Shown here: positions 1 to 5,774 of the stretch, piece by piece | Layout: the number at the start of each line of letters is the position of its first letter | How positions within the stretch are numbered: position 1 is the stretch's first letter | Source of the DNA: Trueperaceae bacterium | GTDB taxonomy: Bacteria; Deinococcota; Deinococci; Deinococcales; Trueperaceae | DNA length: 10,032 nt | Assembly: GCA_024636105.1 (NCBI GenBank) | Contig: JAGXHO010000035.1 | Span: forward strand, 1 to 10,032 | Reading direction: 5' to 3' | Position numbers and translations under genes: made by a program | The notes under the pieces: generated by a model | Told to the model about the DNA's origin: nothing | Database searches by the model: none | The model's input: only the letters and a program-made list of their open reading frames with translations

Positions 1-310
1 CCGCGTTGGTGACCGTCAGCGTGTAGGTGGTGGTGGCGCTCGGGCTCACGGTCACCTGGCTGGCGCCGGCGGGGATGGAGATCGGGTTCGTCCCGTCGTC
101 GAGGGCGACGGTAGCGGTTCCGACGATCGTCCAGGCCAGCGTGGCGGAGTCCCCGCCGCCGATCGTGGACGGGTTCGCCGTGAAGCTCGTGATCTCCGGG
201 GCTTCGACGGCGGGCGGCGTGGGGCCGCCGCACGCTGCCAAGAGCGCGAGCAGCGTAGCGACCGCCCAGACGCCGAGGAGCCGGCGGCGGTGCGTTGGGG
301 TTCCGTTCAT
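1..310 (-). CDS. Partial lipoprotein with Ig-like domain (3' end outside window)
   Basis: Reading leftward from an ATG at 310 gives 103 codons with no stop before the window edge, so this is the N-terminal part of a larger protein. The first residues include a basic stretch (HRRR, residues 7-10), a hydrophobic core and a lipobox LLAAC with the acceptor Cys at residue 27, so export and lipid anchoring are expected. After a Pro-rich linker, residues 37-103 (beginning PEITSFTANPS, ending TTTYTLTVTNA) match the pattern of a common extracellular Ig-like repeat in which SxTYTLTxTN forms the last strand. A Shine-Dalgarno-like AGGAAAGG lies 10 bases before the ATG (plus-strand 321-328), which supports this start. 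Such proteins are usually surface or adhesion-type. The C-terminal function cannot be judged. It is divergent from the gene at 596. Confidence 0.85.
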   Translation of the reverse strand, partial: MNGTPTHRRRLLGVWAVATLLALLAACGGPTPPAVEAPEITSFTANPSTIGGGDSATLAWTIVGTATVALDDGTNPISIPAGASQVTVSPSATTTYTLTVTNA

Positions 311-327
311 GGTCGACCGACCTTTCC

Positions 328-345
328 TACCGCGCTTGCGCGGTA
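328..345 (-). repeat. 7-bp inverted repeat in the lipoprotein leader
   Basis: TACCGCG and CGCGGTA are perfectly complementary around a four-base loop. On the minus-strand mRNA the hairpin sits directly against the Shine-Dalgarno (321-328), sharing its last base. It could affect ribosome access or mRNA stability. That role is inference. Confidence 0.45.
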
Positions 346-356
346 CGTCCCGTTGA

Positions 357-386
357 GTCTTACCGGTCGCGGTCGCCGCGTGGCAA
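357..386 (-). promoter_or_regulatory. Candidate promoter for the lipoprotein at 310
   Basis: On the minus strand TTGCCA (381-386, five of six matches to TTGACA) is followed after 18 bases by TAAGAC (357-362, a weak -10). Transcription would begin near 350 and leave a leader of about 40 bases holding the hairpin at 328-345 and the Shine-Dalgarno. This is the only place in the window where I see a good -35 hexamer. Confidence 0.4.
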
Positions 387-425
387 GCGCAGGTCACACG
401 TAGGGCGCCGTGCTTCGGTCGGTCA

Positions 426-445
426 GAACCGCGTCAGACCGGTTC
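426..445. repeat. Inverted repeat in divergent intergenic region
   Basis: GAACCG (426-431) and CGGTTC (440-445) are inverted copies separated by 8 bases, roughly the middle of the 285-base gene-free stretch 311-595. Each is preceded by GTCAGA or lies beside it, giving a partial direct repeat (GTCAGAACCG, GTCAGACCGG). It could be a regulator-binding site between the divergent genes, or chance in GC-rich DNA. Apart from this, the candidate promoters and the hairpin at 328-345, I see no gene in 311-595. Confidence 0.25.
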
Positions 446-553
446 GGCTAGGTTGCGAGCCTACCAGGGGCAGCGACGCCCGGGACGGACCGTGGCGTCG
501 TTCGCGCCGACGACAACGTGACGACCGAGACCGTGCTCGTTCCGAGCGACCCG

Positions 554-559
554 TACCGT
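554..559 (+). promoter_or_regulatory. Weak -10-like hexamer before the membrane-SDR gene
   Basis: TACCGT fits the TANNNT pattern and would place the transcript start near 566, leaving a leader of about 30 bases that includes the AGGGAG ribosome site at 581-586. No recognisable -35 element lies upstream. The call rests on position and a three-base pattern, so it is weak. Confidence 0.2.
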
Positions 560-595
560 GCAGGTAGGCCCTAGCTGCCGAGGGAGATCCCAACG

Positions 596-2422
596 ATGAG
601 CGACGAACGCCGACACCCCACCGCACGCCCCGCCGATGAGCGCGGCTCGACCGGTCCGGTGCCGAGGCCCTACACGGGTCGCGAGCGGCGCGGCCGCGAC
701 GATGGGCTGCCGCCCGGCGTCACCGTCGGTCGGCGCCGAACCGATCCCCCGGTCGCGCGTCTGTCGCCCACGGGCGTGGTCATCCGCGTGCTCGCCGACG
801 CCGTGATCGCCTCGATCGCCGTGTTCGTCGCCCTCGTCGCCGCCAGCGCCTTCGACCGCGGGGAGCTCGGCACCGTCGCCGCCTTCGCGCAGATGTTCCT
901 CCCCGGCGGCTTCGTGTTGGGCACCGGGTTCGTCGCGGCGGTGACGCTCGCGAACACCGCCTTCGGCGTCTACTCGCGCCACCGCACCTACCCGTTGCGC
1001 ACCAAGGTGGTGCGCTTGGTCCAGAGCGTGCTCGTCGCCGGCGCCGGTGCCGGGGTGTTCTTCCTGCTGCTTCCGGCGTCGCTGGCGGTGCCCAACCTCG
1101 CCTTCATGGTCGCCTGGGCGCTCACGGCGATCGCGATGCCGATCTCCCGCTGGTGGGCGTGGGCGTACCGGGTCGACGAGGCCACGCGCCGCACGCGCTA
1201 CGGGGGCCAGCGGCCGAGCGCCGGCGAGGCACGCCGCGCCGACGACCCCGGTACCGTGCTGGTGGTGGGTGGCGGCGGCTACATCGGGTCGGCCCTGCTC
1301 CCCAACCTGCTCGAGTCGGGGCACAAGGTGCGCGTGCTCGACGTGTTCATGTACGGAAAGAAGGCGATCGCTCCGTACCTCGAGCACCCGCGGCTCGAGG
1401 TCGTGGAGGCCGATTACCGGCAGATCGACAAGCTCGTAGAGTCCATGCAGGGCGTCAAGACGGTGGTCCATCTGGGCGGCTTGGTGGGCGACCCCGCCTG
1501 TGCATGGAACGAGGACCTGACCATCGAGGTCAACCTGACCTTCACCCGCGTGATCGCCGAGGTCGCCAAGGCGAGCGGGGTCCGGCGGTTCGTGTTCGCC
1601 AGCACCTGCAGCGTCTACGGCGCCAGCGACGAGATGCTCGACGAGGAATCGGAGCTCAACCCGGTGTCGCTGTACGCGCGCAGCAAGATCGGTTCCGAGA
1701 AGGTGCTCAAGAAGCTGCACGATGCGCGCTTCGCCGTCACCTTGCTGCGCTTCGGCACCATCTTCGGCATCTCGGGGCGCACCCGCTTCGACCTGGTCGT
1801 CAACCTGCTCACCGCCAAAGCGTTCGTCGACAAGGGCATCACCGTGTTCGGCGGCGACCAGTGGCGGCCGTTCGTCCACGGGCTCGATGCCGCCCGCGCG
1901 GTGGGCATGGTGGTCGACGCGCCGGTCGAGGCGGTGGCGGGACGCGTGTTCAACGTCGGATCCGACGAGCAGAACGCCACCTTGGGCGATGTCGGACGCT
2001 TGATCAACGTCGTCGTCCCCGAAGCCGAGTACGTCGACTCCGGCCGCGACGGCGATCGTCGCAACTACCGGGTGTCGTTCCGGCGCATCCGCGAGGAGCT
2101 GGGCTTTTTGCCGGAGTGGACGTTGGAGGCCGGCATCCGCCAGGTCCTGAAGGCGCTCGCGAGCGGCGAAGTGGGCGACTACCGGGCGCCGGAGTACAGC
2201 AACGTGGCGTGGCTCCAGGGCATGGACGAGGCGTCGACGTACCTCACCACCGAGAGCACCTACGCGCACGGGCTCATCACCGAGAGCGATCGCACGCAGG
2301 TGCGGACCGCGCCCCCGGCGCCGGCGCCCCAGATCGTCGAGTCGCGCGGGGCCGAGAGCGGGCCGGTCGTCGATCCCACGCCGCACCCCGACGCGCCGAG
2401 GCGCCGCGAGGCTGCTGCTTGA
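596..2422 (+). CDS. Membrane domain fused to SDR sugar-nucleotide epimerase/dehydratase
   Basis: 608 residues. AGGGAG at 581-586, 9 bases upstream, supports the ATG. Residues 1-57 are Arg-rich and probably disordered. About 60-85, 96-121, 136-162 and 164-184 are hydrophobic helices. Residues 219-525 form an extended SDR with the Rossmann motif GxxGxxG at 225-231, the substrate-loop HLGGLVGDPAC (292-302), catalytic Thr337 in STCSVYG, and Tyr360/Lys364 of YxxxK. After 530 comes a Tyr/Asn-containing tail, then a Pro-rich end. It probably binds NAD and alters a nucleotide sugar at the inner membrane face. Membrane-bound PglF/FlaA1-type dehydratases share the layout, but STCSVYG lacks the Asp-Glu pair of RmlB-type dehydratases, so an epimerase-like reaction is more likely. 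The substrate is unknown. The FGVYSRHRTYPLR segment after helix 2 recalls the membrane bundle of large phosphoglycosyl transferases. Confidence 0.9.
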   Translation: MSDERRHPTARPADERGSTGPVPRPYTGRERRGRDDGLPPGVTVGRRRTDPPVARLSPTGVVIRVLADAVIASIAVFVALVAASAFDRGELGTVAAFAQMFLPGGFVLGTGFVAAVTLANTAFGVYSRHRTYPLRTKVVRLVQSVLVAGAGAGVFFLLLPASLAVPNLAFMVAWALTAIAMPISRWWAWAYRVDEATRRTRYGGQRPSAGEARRADDPGTVLVVGGGGYIGSALLPNLLESGHKVRVLDVFMYGKKAIAPYLEHPRLEVVEADYRQIDKLVESMQGVKTVVHLGGLVGDPACAWNEDLTIEVNLTFTRVIAEVAKASGVRRFVFASTCSVYGASDEMLDEESELNPVSLYARSKIGSEKVLKKLHDARFAVTLLRFGTIFGISGRTRFDLVVNLLTAKAFVDKGITVFGGDQWRPFVHGLDAARAVGMVVDAPVEAVAGRVFNVGSDEQNATLGDVGRLINVVVPEAEYVDSGRDGDRRNYRVSFRRIREELGFLPEWTLEAGIRQVLKALASGEVGDYRAPEYSNVAWLQGMDEASTYLTTESTYAHGLITESDRTQVRTAPPAPAPQIVESRGAESGPVVDPTPHPDAPRRREAAA

Positions 2423-2440
2423 CCTATCGGACCACCTGAC

Positions 2441-2459
2441 CGTGGGCTCGAGCCCGACG
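2441..2459. terminator. Hairpin between convergent genes
   Basis: The perfect 12-base palindrome GGGCTCGAGCCC (2444-2455) is flanked by CGT and GACG, which can extend the stem with one bulged G. It sits in the 51-base gap between the stops of the membrane-SDR gene and the deacetylase, where a bidirectional terminator would be expected. No T-run follows on either strand. Confidence 0.4.
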
Positions 2460-2473
2460 TTCCACGACCGCGC

Positions 2474-3487
2474 CTAGGCCACCTCGACCTGGGCGCGGGC
2501 TCGCGTCGCCACTTCGTGCATCGACAGCGACGCCATACCGTGCGCGTCGCGCAGGCGTTCGAAGGCGCGCAGCACCGCCTCCAGGTTCGCGAGGTTGGCG
2601 TCCTGGTCGACCCCGAAGTTGTGCGGGTGCCACCACACGTGGCAAACGGTGCCGAGGCGCGCCGCCGTCTCCATCGCGCGGACCACGCGAGCGACGCGCA
2701 TCGGCTCCAAAGGCCGGAAGCGTGCGATCGCTGGCCGCAGGAAGCGGCTCTCGGGAACGTCCACCAACCCGTGGCCGTCGACCGTCGGCCAGTCGGAGTC
2801 GTTGGCTCCGGTGATCGACACGTAGGTGTCGATGAAGCGTCCGGCACGAAGCAAGAGCGGTCCGCCCACGCCCGGGCGCGGTCGGTTGAGACCGTTGGGC
2901 TCGGGACCGCGATGCGCGGTGAAGCCGGCGGCCGCGATGAGCGGCAGGTCGACGGCGCGCACCTGGTGGCGCGGGATCACCAGCGAGCGCAGCTCGTGGC
3001 CGTGGGCGCGACCGATGCCGCGCGCCGCGGCGAGGTCGGCGGCGATCGCCGCGGGCGTCACGCCGCGCTCCATCGGGTAGAGGTGGCTGTACGAGTGCGA
3101 CGCGAGCTCCTGGCGCGGCGCGGTGGCGACGAGGCGCACGAGCGAGGCGGCGAAGTGCAGGGGGTCGCGGCGCTCGTCGTCACCGACCTCGTCGCCCTCC
3201 AACGCCACGTACGGGTCCAGGCGCGGGACGGCGTAGGCGGGGCGCTCCACCGGGGCGTGGGCCAGCGCCTCTTCGCGCGACCCCGCGAACAGGATGCCGA
3301 CGGTGGCCCACGTGGCAGCCACGTCGTGGCGGGCGAAGGCGTCGAGCATCCGCGGCACGACGTCGCGCGCCCCCAGGAGGTGCCCGCGGTACGCGCCAGC
3401 AACGTCCAGGACGTCGCGAACGCCCCAGGCGAGCTCGAAGTCGAGCGAGATCACGAGCGCGCCGGTGCGCGGCGGGTTCGGGGTCAT
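2474..3487 (-). CDS. NodB-type polysaccharide deacetylase
   Basis: 337 residues. The family removes acetyl (or related) groups from amino sugars in polysaccharides using a metal held by Asp and two His. Motifs seen: SLDFELAWG at 14-22, where D16 and E18 stand in for the usual TFDD, a DxE variant known in exopolysaccharide-associated members; the metal-binding HSYSH with H131 and H135; RSLVIPRHQ near 167-175; and HVWWHPHNF (283-291) carrying the late catalytic His, most likely H287. No signal peptide is visible, so a cytoplasmic or membrane-face role on a glycan precursor is more likely than cell-wall trimming. I chose the ATG at 3487 because it precedes the first conserved strand and because TACGAT lies 6 bases upstream. 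A longer frame to 3610 adds 41 residues of low-complexity sequence and would run into the divergent promoter. It is convergent with the membrane-SDR gene and divergent from the aminotransferase. Confidence 0.9.
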   Translation of the reverse strand: MTPNPPRTGALVISLDFELAWGVRDVLDVAGAYRGHLLGARDVVPRMLDAFARHDVAATWATVGILFAGSREEALAHAPVERPAYAVPRLDPYVALEGDEVGDDERRDPLHFAASLVRLVATAPRQELASHSYSHLYPMERGVTPAAIAADLAAARGIGRAHGHELRSLVIPRHQVRAVDLPLIAAAGFTAHRGPEPNGLNRPRPGVGGPLLLRAGRFIDTYVSITGANDSDWPTVDGHGLVDVPESRFLRPAIARFRPLEPMRVARVVRAMETAARLGTVCHVWWHPHNFGVDQDANLANLEAVLRAFERLRDAHGMASLSMHEVATRARAQVEVA

Positions 3488-3493
3488 GGGTCG

Positions 3494-3499
3494 ATCGTA
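3494..3499 (-). promoter_or_regulatory. -10-like TACGAT placed for leaderless transcription of the deacetylase
   Basis: TACGAT on the minus strand ends 6 bases before the ATG at 3487, so the expected transcript start falls on or beside the A of the start codon. No Shine-Dalgarno is seen at the usual distance, which fits a leaderless mRNA. No convincing -35 hexamer is present. Confidence 0.4.
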
Positions 3500-3577
3500 C
3501 GGTGGACGCGGCGTTCGGGGTGCTTGCCCGGCGGTCGGACCGCGCGCCGCGTCATAGCACTGTAGGAGCCCGAGGGA

Positions 3578-3583
3578 TAGGTT
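3578..3583 (+). promoter_or_regulatory. -10-like TAGGTT for the aminotransferase operon
   Basis: TAGGTT ends 5 bases before an in-frame ATG at 3589. If used, the transcript begins about 3589-3590. It could then be leaderless from that ATG (adding 15 residues), or carry a 45-base leader to the ATG at 3634, which has its own GGAG. No good -35 is visible. The divergent deacetylase hexamer lies 79 bases to the left. Confidence 0.35.
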
Positions 3584-3623
3584 GGGGCATGCCCGACGTC
3601 CGCCGCGCACCGGCGGAGAGAGT

Positions 3624-3627
3624 GGAG
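3624..3627 (+). promoter_or_regulatory. Ribosome binding site deciding the aminotransferase start
   Basis: GGAG lies 6 bases before the ATG at 3634, within a purine-rich run from 3614. It favours this start over the in-frame ATGs at 3502 and 3589, whose extra residues have no counterpart in the family core. Confidence 0.5.
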
Positions 3628-3633
3628 TTCCCC

Positions 3634-4836
3634 ATGCCCGACCCGACCACCCCCCCGCGCGCGCGCCGGTCGCCGCGCACGACGTTCCTGCCCTACTCGC
3701 CGCCGTGGCTCGGACAAGAGGAGATCGACGAGGTCGTCGATACGCTCAAGTCCGACTGGATCACCACCGGCCCCAAGACGCGCGCCTTCGAGGCCCAGTT
3801 CGGCGCCTACGTCGACGCGCCGGGCGGCACCAGCCTGATGGTGGCGTCGTGCACCGACGCGCTGCAGGTGGCGCTCGCCGCGCTCGGCGTCGGCCCGGGC
3901 GACGAGGTGATCGTCCCCACCCTCACCTTCGCCGCCACGGCGAACGTGGTCGAACACCTCGGCGCCACGACCGTGCTGGTCGACGTGCTCCCCAACACGC
4001 TGTGCATCGACCCGGCGGCGGTCGAGGCAGCGCTCACGCCGCGCACCAAGGTGGTCGTACCGGTCCACTACGCCGGCCACCCGGTGGAGCTCGACGTGCT
4101 CGACGCGCTCGCGGCCAAGCACGGCTTCGCGATCCTCGAGGACGCCGCGCACTCCGCGCCCTCCTCGTACCGGGGGGCCAAGATCGGGAGCCGCTCGACG
4201 CTCACCGCGTTCAGCTTCTACCCGACCAAGAACCTCACCACCACCGAAGGGGGCGCCCTCACCGGCGACCCGGAGCTCGTGGACCGCGCGCGGGTGCTGT
4301 CGCTGCACGGCATGTCCAAGGACGCCTGGAAGCGCTTCGACAAGGCCGGCTCCTGGGAGTACGACGTGATCGCGCCCGGCTACAAGGCGAACATGACCGA
4401 CCTGCAGTCCTCGCTGGGGATGCACCAGCTGCGCAAGCTCGACGGCTTCCACCAGCGGCGGCAGGAGATCGCGCGCCGGTACACCGAGGCGTTCGCGGGC
4501 GTCGAGGCGCTGCAGCCGCCCACCGAGTTGGCGCACGTGGTCAGCAGCTGGCACATGTACGTGCTGCGCTTGCGCCCCGAGCGCCTCACCATCGACCGCA
4601 ACCGCTTCATCGAGGAGCTCAAGGCGCGCCAGATCGGCACCAGCGTCCACTACCGGCCGCTCCACATGATGAGCTTCTACGCGCAGAAGTACGGCCACGC
4701 GCCCGAGGCGTTCCCGGTCGCGCACGACGCCTTCTCGCGCATGCTCTCGATCCCGCCGTTCCCGCGCATGAGCGACGACGACCAGGCCGACGTCATCGAC
4801 GCGGTGCTCGAGCTGGTCGAGACGCACGCGGCCTGA
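3634..4836 (+). CDS. DegT/DnrJ/EryC1/StrS-family PLP-dependent sugar aminotransferase
   Basis: 400 residues, normal for this fold-type I family, which transfers an amino group (usually from glutamate) to a keto group on a nucleotide-linked sugar. Visible hallmarks: the N-terminal PWLGQEEIDEV and SDWITTGPKT segment (24-49), the PTLTFAATANV strand region (95-105), HYAGHP (145-150), EDAAHS (169-174) with D170 expected to contact the PLP ring nitrogen, and FSFYPTKNLTTTEGG (193-207) in which K199 is the Schiff-base lysine. The C-terminal HYRPLH (339-344) is also typical. All key residues are present, so it should be active. It is followed after 4 bases by a phosphoglycosyl transferase, which suggests it makes the amino sugar that enzyme loads on a lipid carrier. 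Whether the product is a 3- or 4-amino sugar cannot be read from sequence. The start could instead be 3589. Confidence 0.93.
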   Translation: MPDPTTPPRARRSPRTTFLPYSPPWLGQEEIDEVVDTLKSDWITTGPKTRAFEAQFGAYVDAPGGTSLMVASCTDALQVALAALGVGPGDEVIVPTLTFAATANVVEHLGATTVLVDVLPNTLCIDPAAVEAALTPRTKVVVPVHYAGHPVELDVLDALAAKHGFAILEDAAHSAPSSYRGAKIGSRSTLTAFSFYPTKNLTTTEGGALTGDPELVDRARVLSLHGMSKDAWKRFDKAGSWEYDVIAPGYKANMTDLQSSLGMHQLRKLDGFHQRRQEIARRYTEAFAGVEALQPPTELAHVVSSWHMYVLRLRPERLTIDRNRFIEELKARQIGTSVHYRPLHMMSFYAQKYGHAPEAFPVAHDAFSRMLSIPPFPRMSDDDQADVIDAVLELVETHAA

Positions 4837-4840
4837 CGCC

Positions 4841-5440
4841 GTGCTGCGCCGAGCCTTCGACCTCACCGCCGCGAGCGTCGGTCTGGTGCTGCTGAGCCCG
4901 GTCTTCCTGGTGGTGGCGCTGGCGATCCGGCGCAGCTCGCCCGGTCCCGTGTTCTTCCGGCAGGTGCGGGTGGGCCGCGGCGGCGAGCCCTTCCGGATGA
5001 CCAAGTTCCGGAGCATGCGGCCCGATGCCGAGAAGCTCGGCGGGCAGCTCACGGTGGGCGCCGACCCGCGCATCACGCCGATCGGAGCGTGGCTCCGGAA
5101 GACCAAGATCGACGAGCTGCCGCAGCTGCTCGACGTGGTGCGCGGCGACATGGCGCTCGTAGGACCCCGCCCCGAGGTGCCCAAGTACGTCGCCCACTAC
5201 ACCCCCGAGCAGCGCCGCGTGCTCGAGGTGCGCCCCGGCATCACCGACCCGGCCTCGATCCAGTACCGCGACGAGTCCGAGGTGCTGGCGAAGGCCGCCG
5301 ATCCGGAGCGGGCGTACATCGAGGAGGTGATGCCGCACAAGCTGGCGATCAACCTCGAGTACCAGGCGCGGCGCACGCTGCTCAGCGACGTCGGCGTCAT
5401 CTTCGCGACGTTGGCTCGGATCGTGCGGCGGGGCGACTGA
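4841..5440 (+). CDS. PglC-like monotopic phosphoglycosyl transferase
   Basis: 199 residues, the size of the minimal enzymes that move a sugar phosphate from a UDP-sugar to polyprenyl phosphate, starting a lipid-linked glycan. An N-terminal hydrophobic segment (about 8-30) contains a Ser19-Pro20 kink, the mark of a re-entrant membrane helix. Then follow FRMTKFRSM (51-59), the catalytic Asp91-Glu92 pair in KIDELPQLLDVVRGDMALVGPRPE (89-112, split here only as description) and the VRPGITDPAS region (130-139). All expected catalytic residues are present. It lacks the four-helix bundle and extra domain of WbaP/WcaJ-type enzymes. The start is a GTG 4 bases after the aminotransferase stop, with no good ribosome site, so translational coupling is likely. 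The sugar is probably the amino sugar made by the neighbour. PglC is the model enzyme, but orthology is not claimed. Confidence 0.93.
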   Translation: MLRRAFDLTAASVGLVLLSPVFLVVALAIRRSSPGPVFFRQVRVGRGGEPFRMTKFRSMRPDAEKLGGQLTVGADPRITPIGAWLRKTKIDELPQLLDVVRGDMALVGPRPEVPKYVAHYTPEQRRVLEVRPGITDPASIQYRDESEVLAKAADPERAYIEEVMPHKLAINLEYQARRTLLSDVGVIFATLARIVRRGD

Positions 5441-5455
5441 ACGCGGCATGGACCC

Positions 5456-5471
5456 CACGCCCGAAGGCGTG
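5456..5471 (+). terminator. Small hairpin after the two-gene operon
   Basis: CACGCC and GGCGTG pair around a CGAA loop, starting 15 bases after the transferase stop. The stem is only 6 bp and no T-run follows, so it may be a weak terminator or an RNA-end stabiliser before the next small gene. Confidence 0.3.
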
Positions 5472-5495
5472 AGGATCTCGTCAGACGGCCGGCCC

Positions 5496-5501
5496 TATGC
5501 T
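5496..5501 (+). promoter_or_regulatory. -10-like TATGCT before the small membrane protein
   Basis: TATGCT ends 9 bases before the ATG at 5511, so a transcript would start within a few bases of the start codon. It suggests the small gene has its own near-leaderless transcript instead of relying on the upstream operon. No -35 hexamer is evident. Confidence 0.35.
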
Positions 5502-5510
5502 CGGGCCACG

Positions 5511-5666
5511 ATGCTGTTCGTGCTCTTCGTCTCCCTCTACGCGTTCTGCGCGGCGCTCCTGCTCGTCGTCGTCTGGCAGGACCGCCACCGCGCCACCGCG
5601 CACCGCGACGCGCGCGACCCGCGGGCGTCGCACGCCTCGGAGTTCGTCTTCCGCACGCAGGCCTGA
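5511..5666 (+). CDS. Small single-TM protein, function unknown
   Basis: 51 residues. Residues 1-22 (beginning MLFVLFVSLYAF) are a strongly hydrophobic helix, followed by a basic, His/Arg-rich stretch (WQDRHRATAHRDARDPR, 22-38) and a short polar end. By the positive-inside rule the tail should be cytoplasmic. No family is recognised. I chose the ATG at 5511 since TATGCT lies just upstream and since the alternative ATG at 5448 would add 21 polar residues over the hairpin at 5456-5471 and put them before the helix. It follows the phosphoglycosyl transferase by 70 bases on the same strand and is closed by hairpins, so it may be an accessory subunit of the glycan machinery, but only position supports that. 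It could also be a spurious frame. Confidence 0.5.
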   Translation: MLFVLFVSLYAFCAALLLVVVWQDRHRATAHRDARDPRASHASEFVFRTQA

Positions 5667-5667
5667 A

Positions 5668-5700
5668 GGCGGGGGCCCGCCGGCCGGTTCGGGCCGAACC
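5668..5700. repeat. Two tandem hairpins after the small-protein stop
   Basis: GGCGG/CCGCC (5668-5681, loop GGGC) and GGTTCG/CGAACC (5686-5700, loop GGC) are two short stems directly after the stop at 5666. With the stronger stem at 5718-5750 they form a cluster of three structures in about 80 bases. They probably contribute to transcript ending. Confidence 0.4.
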
Positions 5701-5717
5701 CTGCCCCCCACATGGAA

Positions 5718-5750
5718 CGCGGGCGCCCCGGAACCTCCGGGGCGCCCGCG
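5718..5750. terminator. Strong bidirectional hairpin, 14-bp perfect stem
   Basis: Bases 5718-5731 pair without mismatch with 5737-5750 around the loop AACCT. The stem is almost all G-C. It lies between the convergent small membrane gene (stop 5666) and the large lipoprotein (stop 5775), the place for a shared terminator. Neither side has a T-run, so it is not a textbook intrinsic terminator. It may act as a GC-rich U-less terminator or as an RNA 3'-end block. Confidence 0.65.
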
Positions 5751-5774
5751 CGCGTCAGGCAGGTGGAGCCGCGT

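Noticed and set aside
461..2386. Long open frame on the minus strand (641 codons)
   Set aside because: It is antisense to the membrane-SDR gene. Its translation is a low-complexity Arg/His/Asp/Gly-rich string with no domain, typical of the opposite strand of high-GC genes.
596..2422. Calling the membrane-SDR protein a PglF/FlaA1 4,6-dehydratase
   Set aside because: The layout is similar, but STCSVYG lacks the acidic pair expected in RmlB-type dehydratases and the substrate-loop motif is epimerase-like.
3488..3610. N-terminal extension of the deacetylase to an ATG at 3610
   Set aside because: The added 41 residues are low-complexity, cross the divergent promoter and precede the normal first strand of the fold.
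3502..3633. N-terminal extension of the aminotransferase to an ATG at 3502
   Set aside because: The added residues lie upstream of the promoter-like hexamer at 3578 and have no family counterpart. Only the shorter ATG at 3589 remains as a possible alternative.
3484..5184. Long minus-strand frame over the aminotransferase and transferase
   Set aside because: Shadow of two genes with complete catalytic motifs. Its product is Arg/Val/Asp/Gly-biased and shows no family features.
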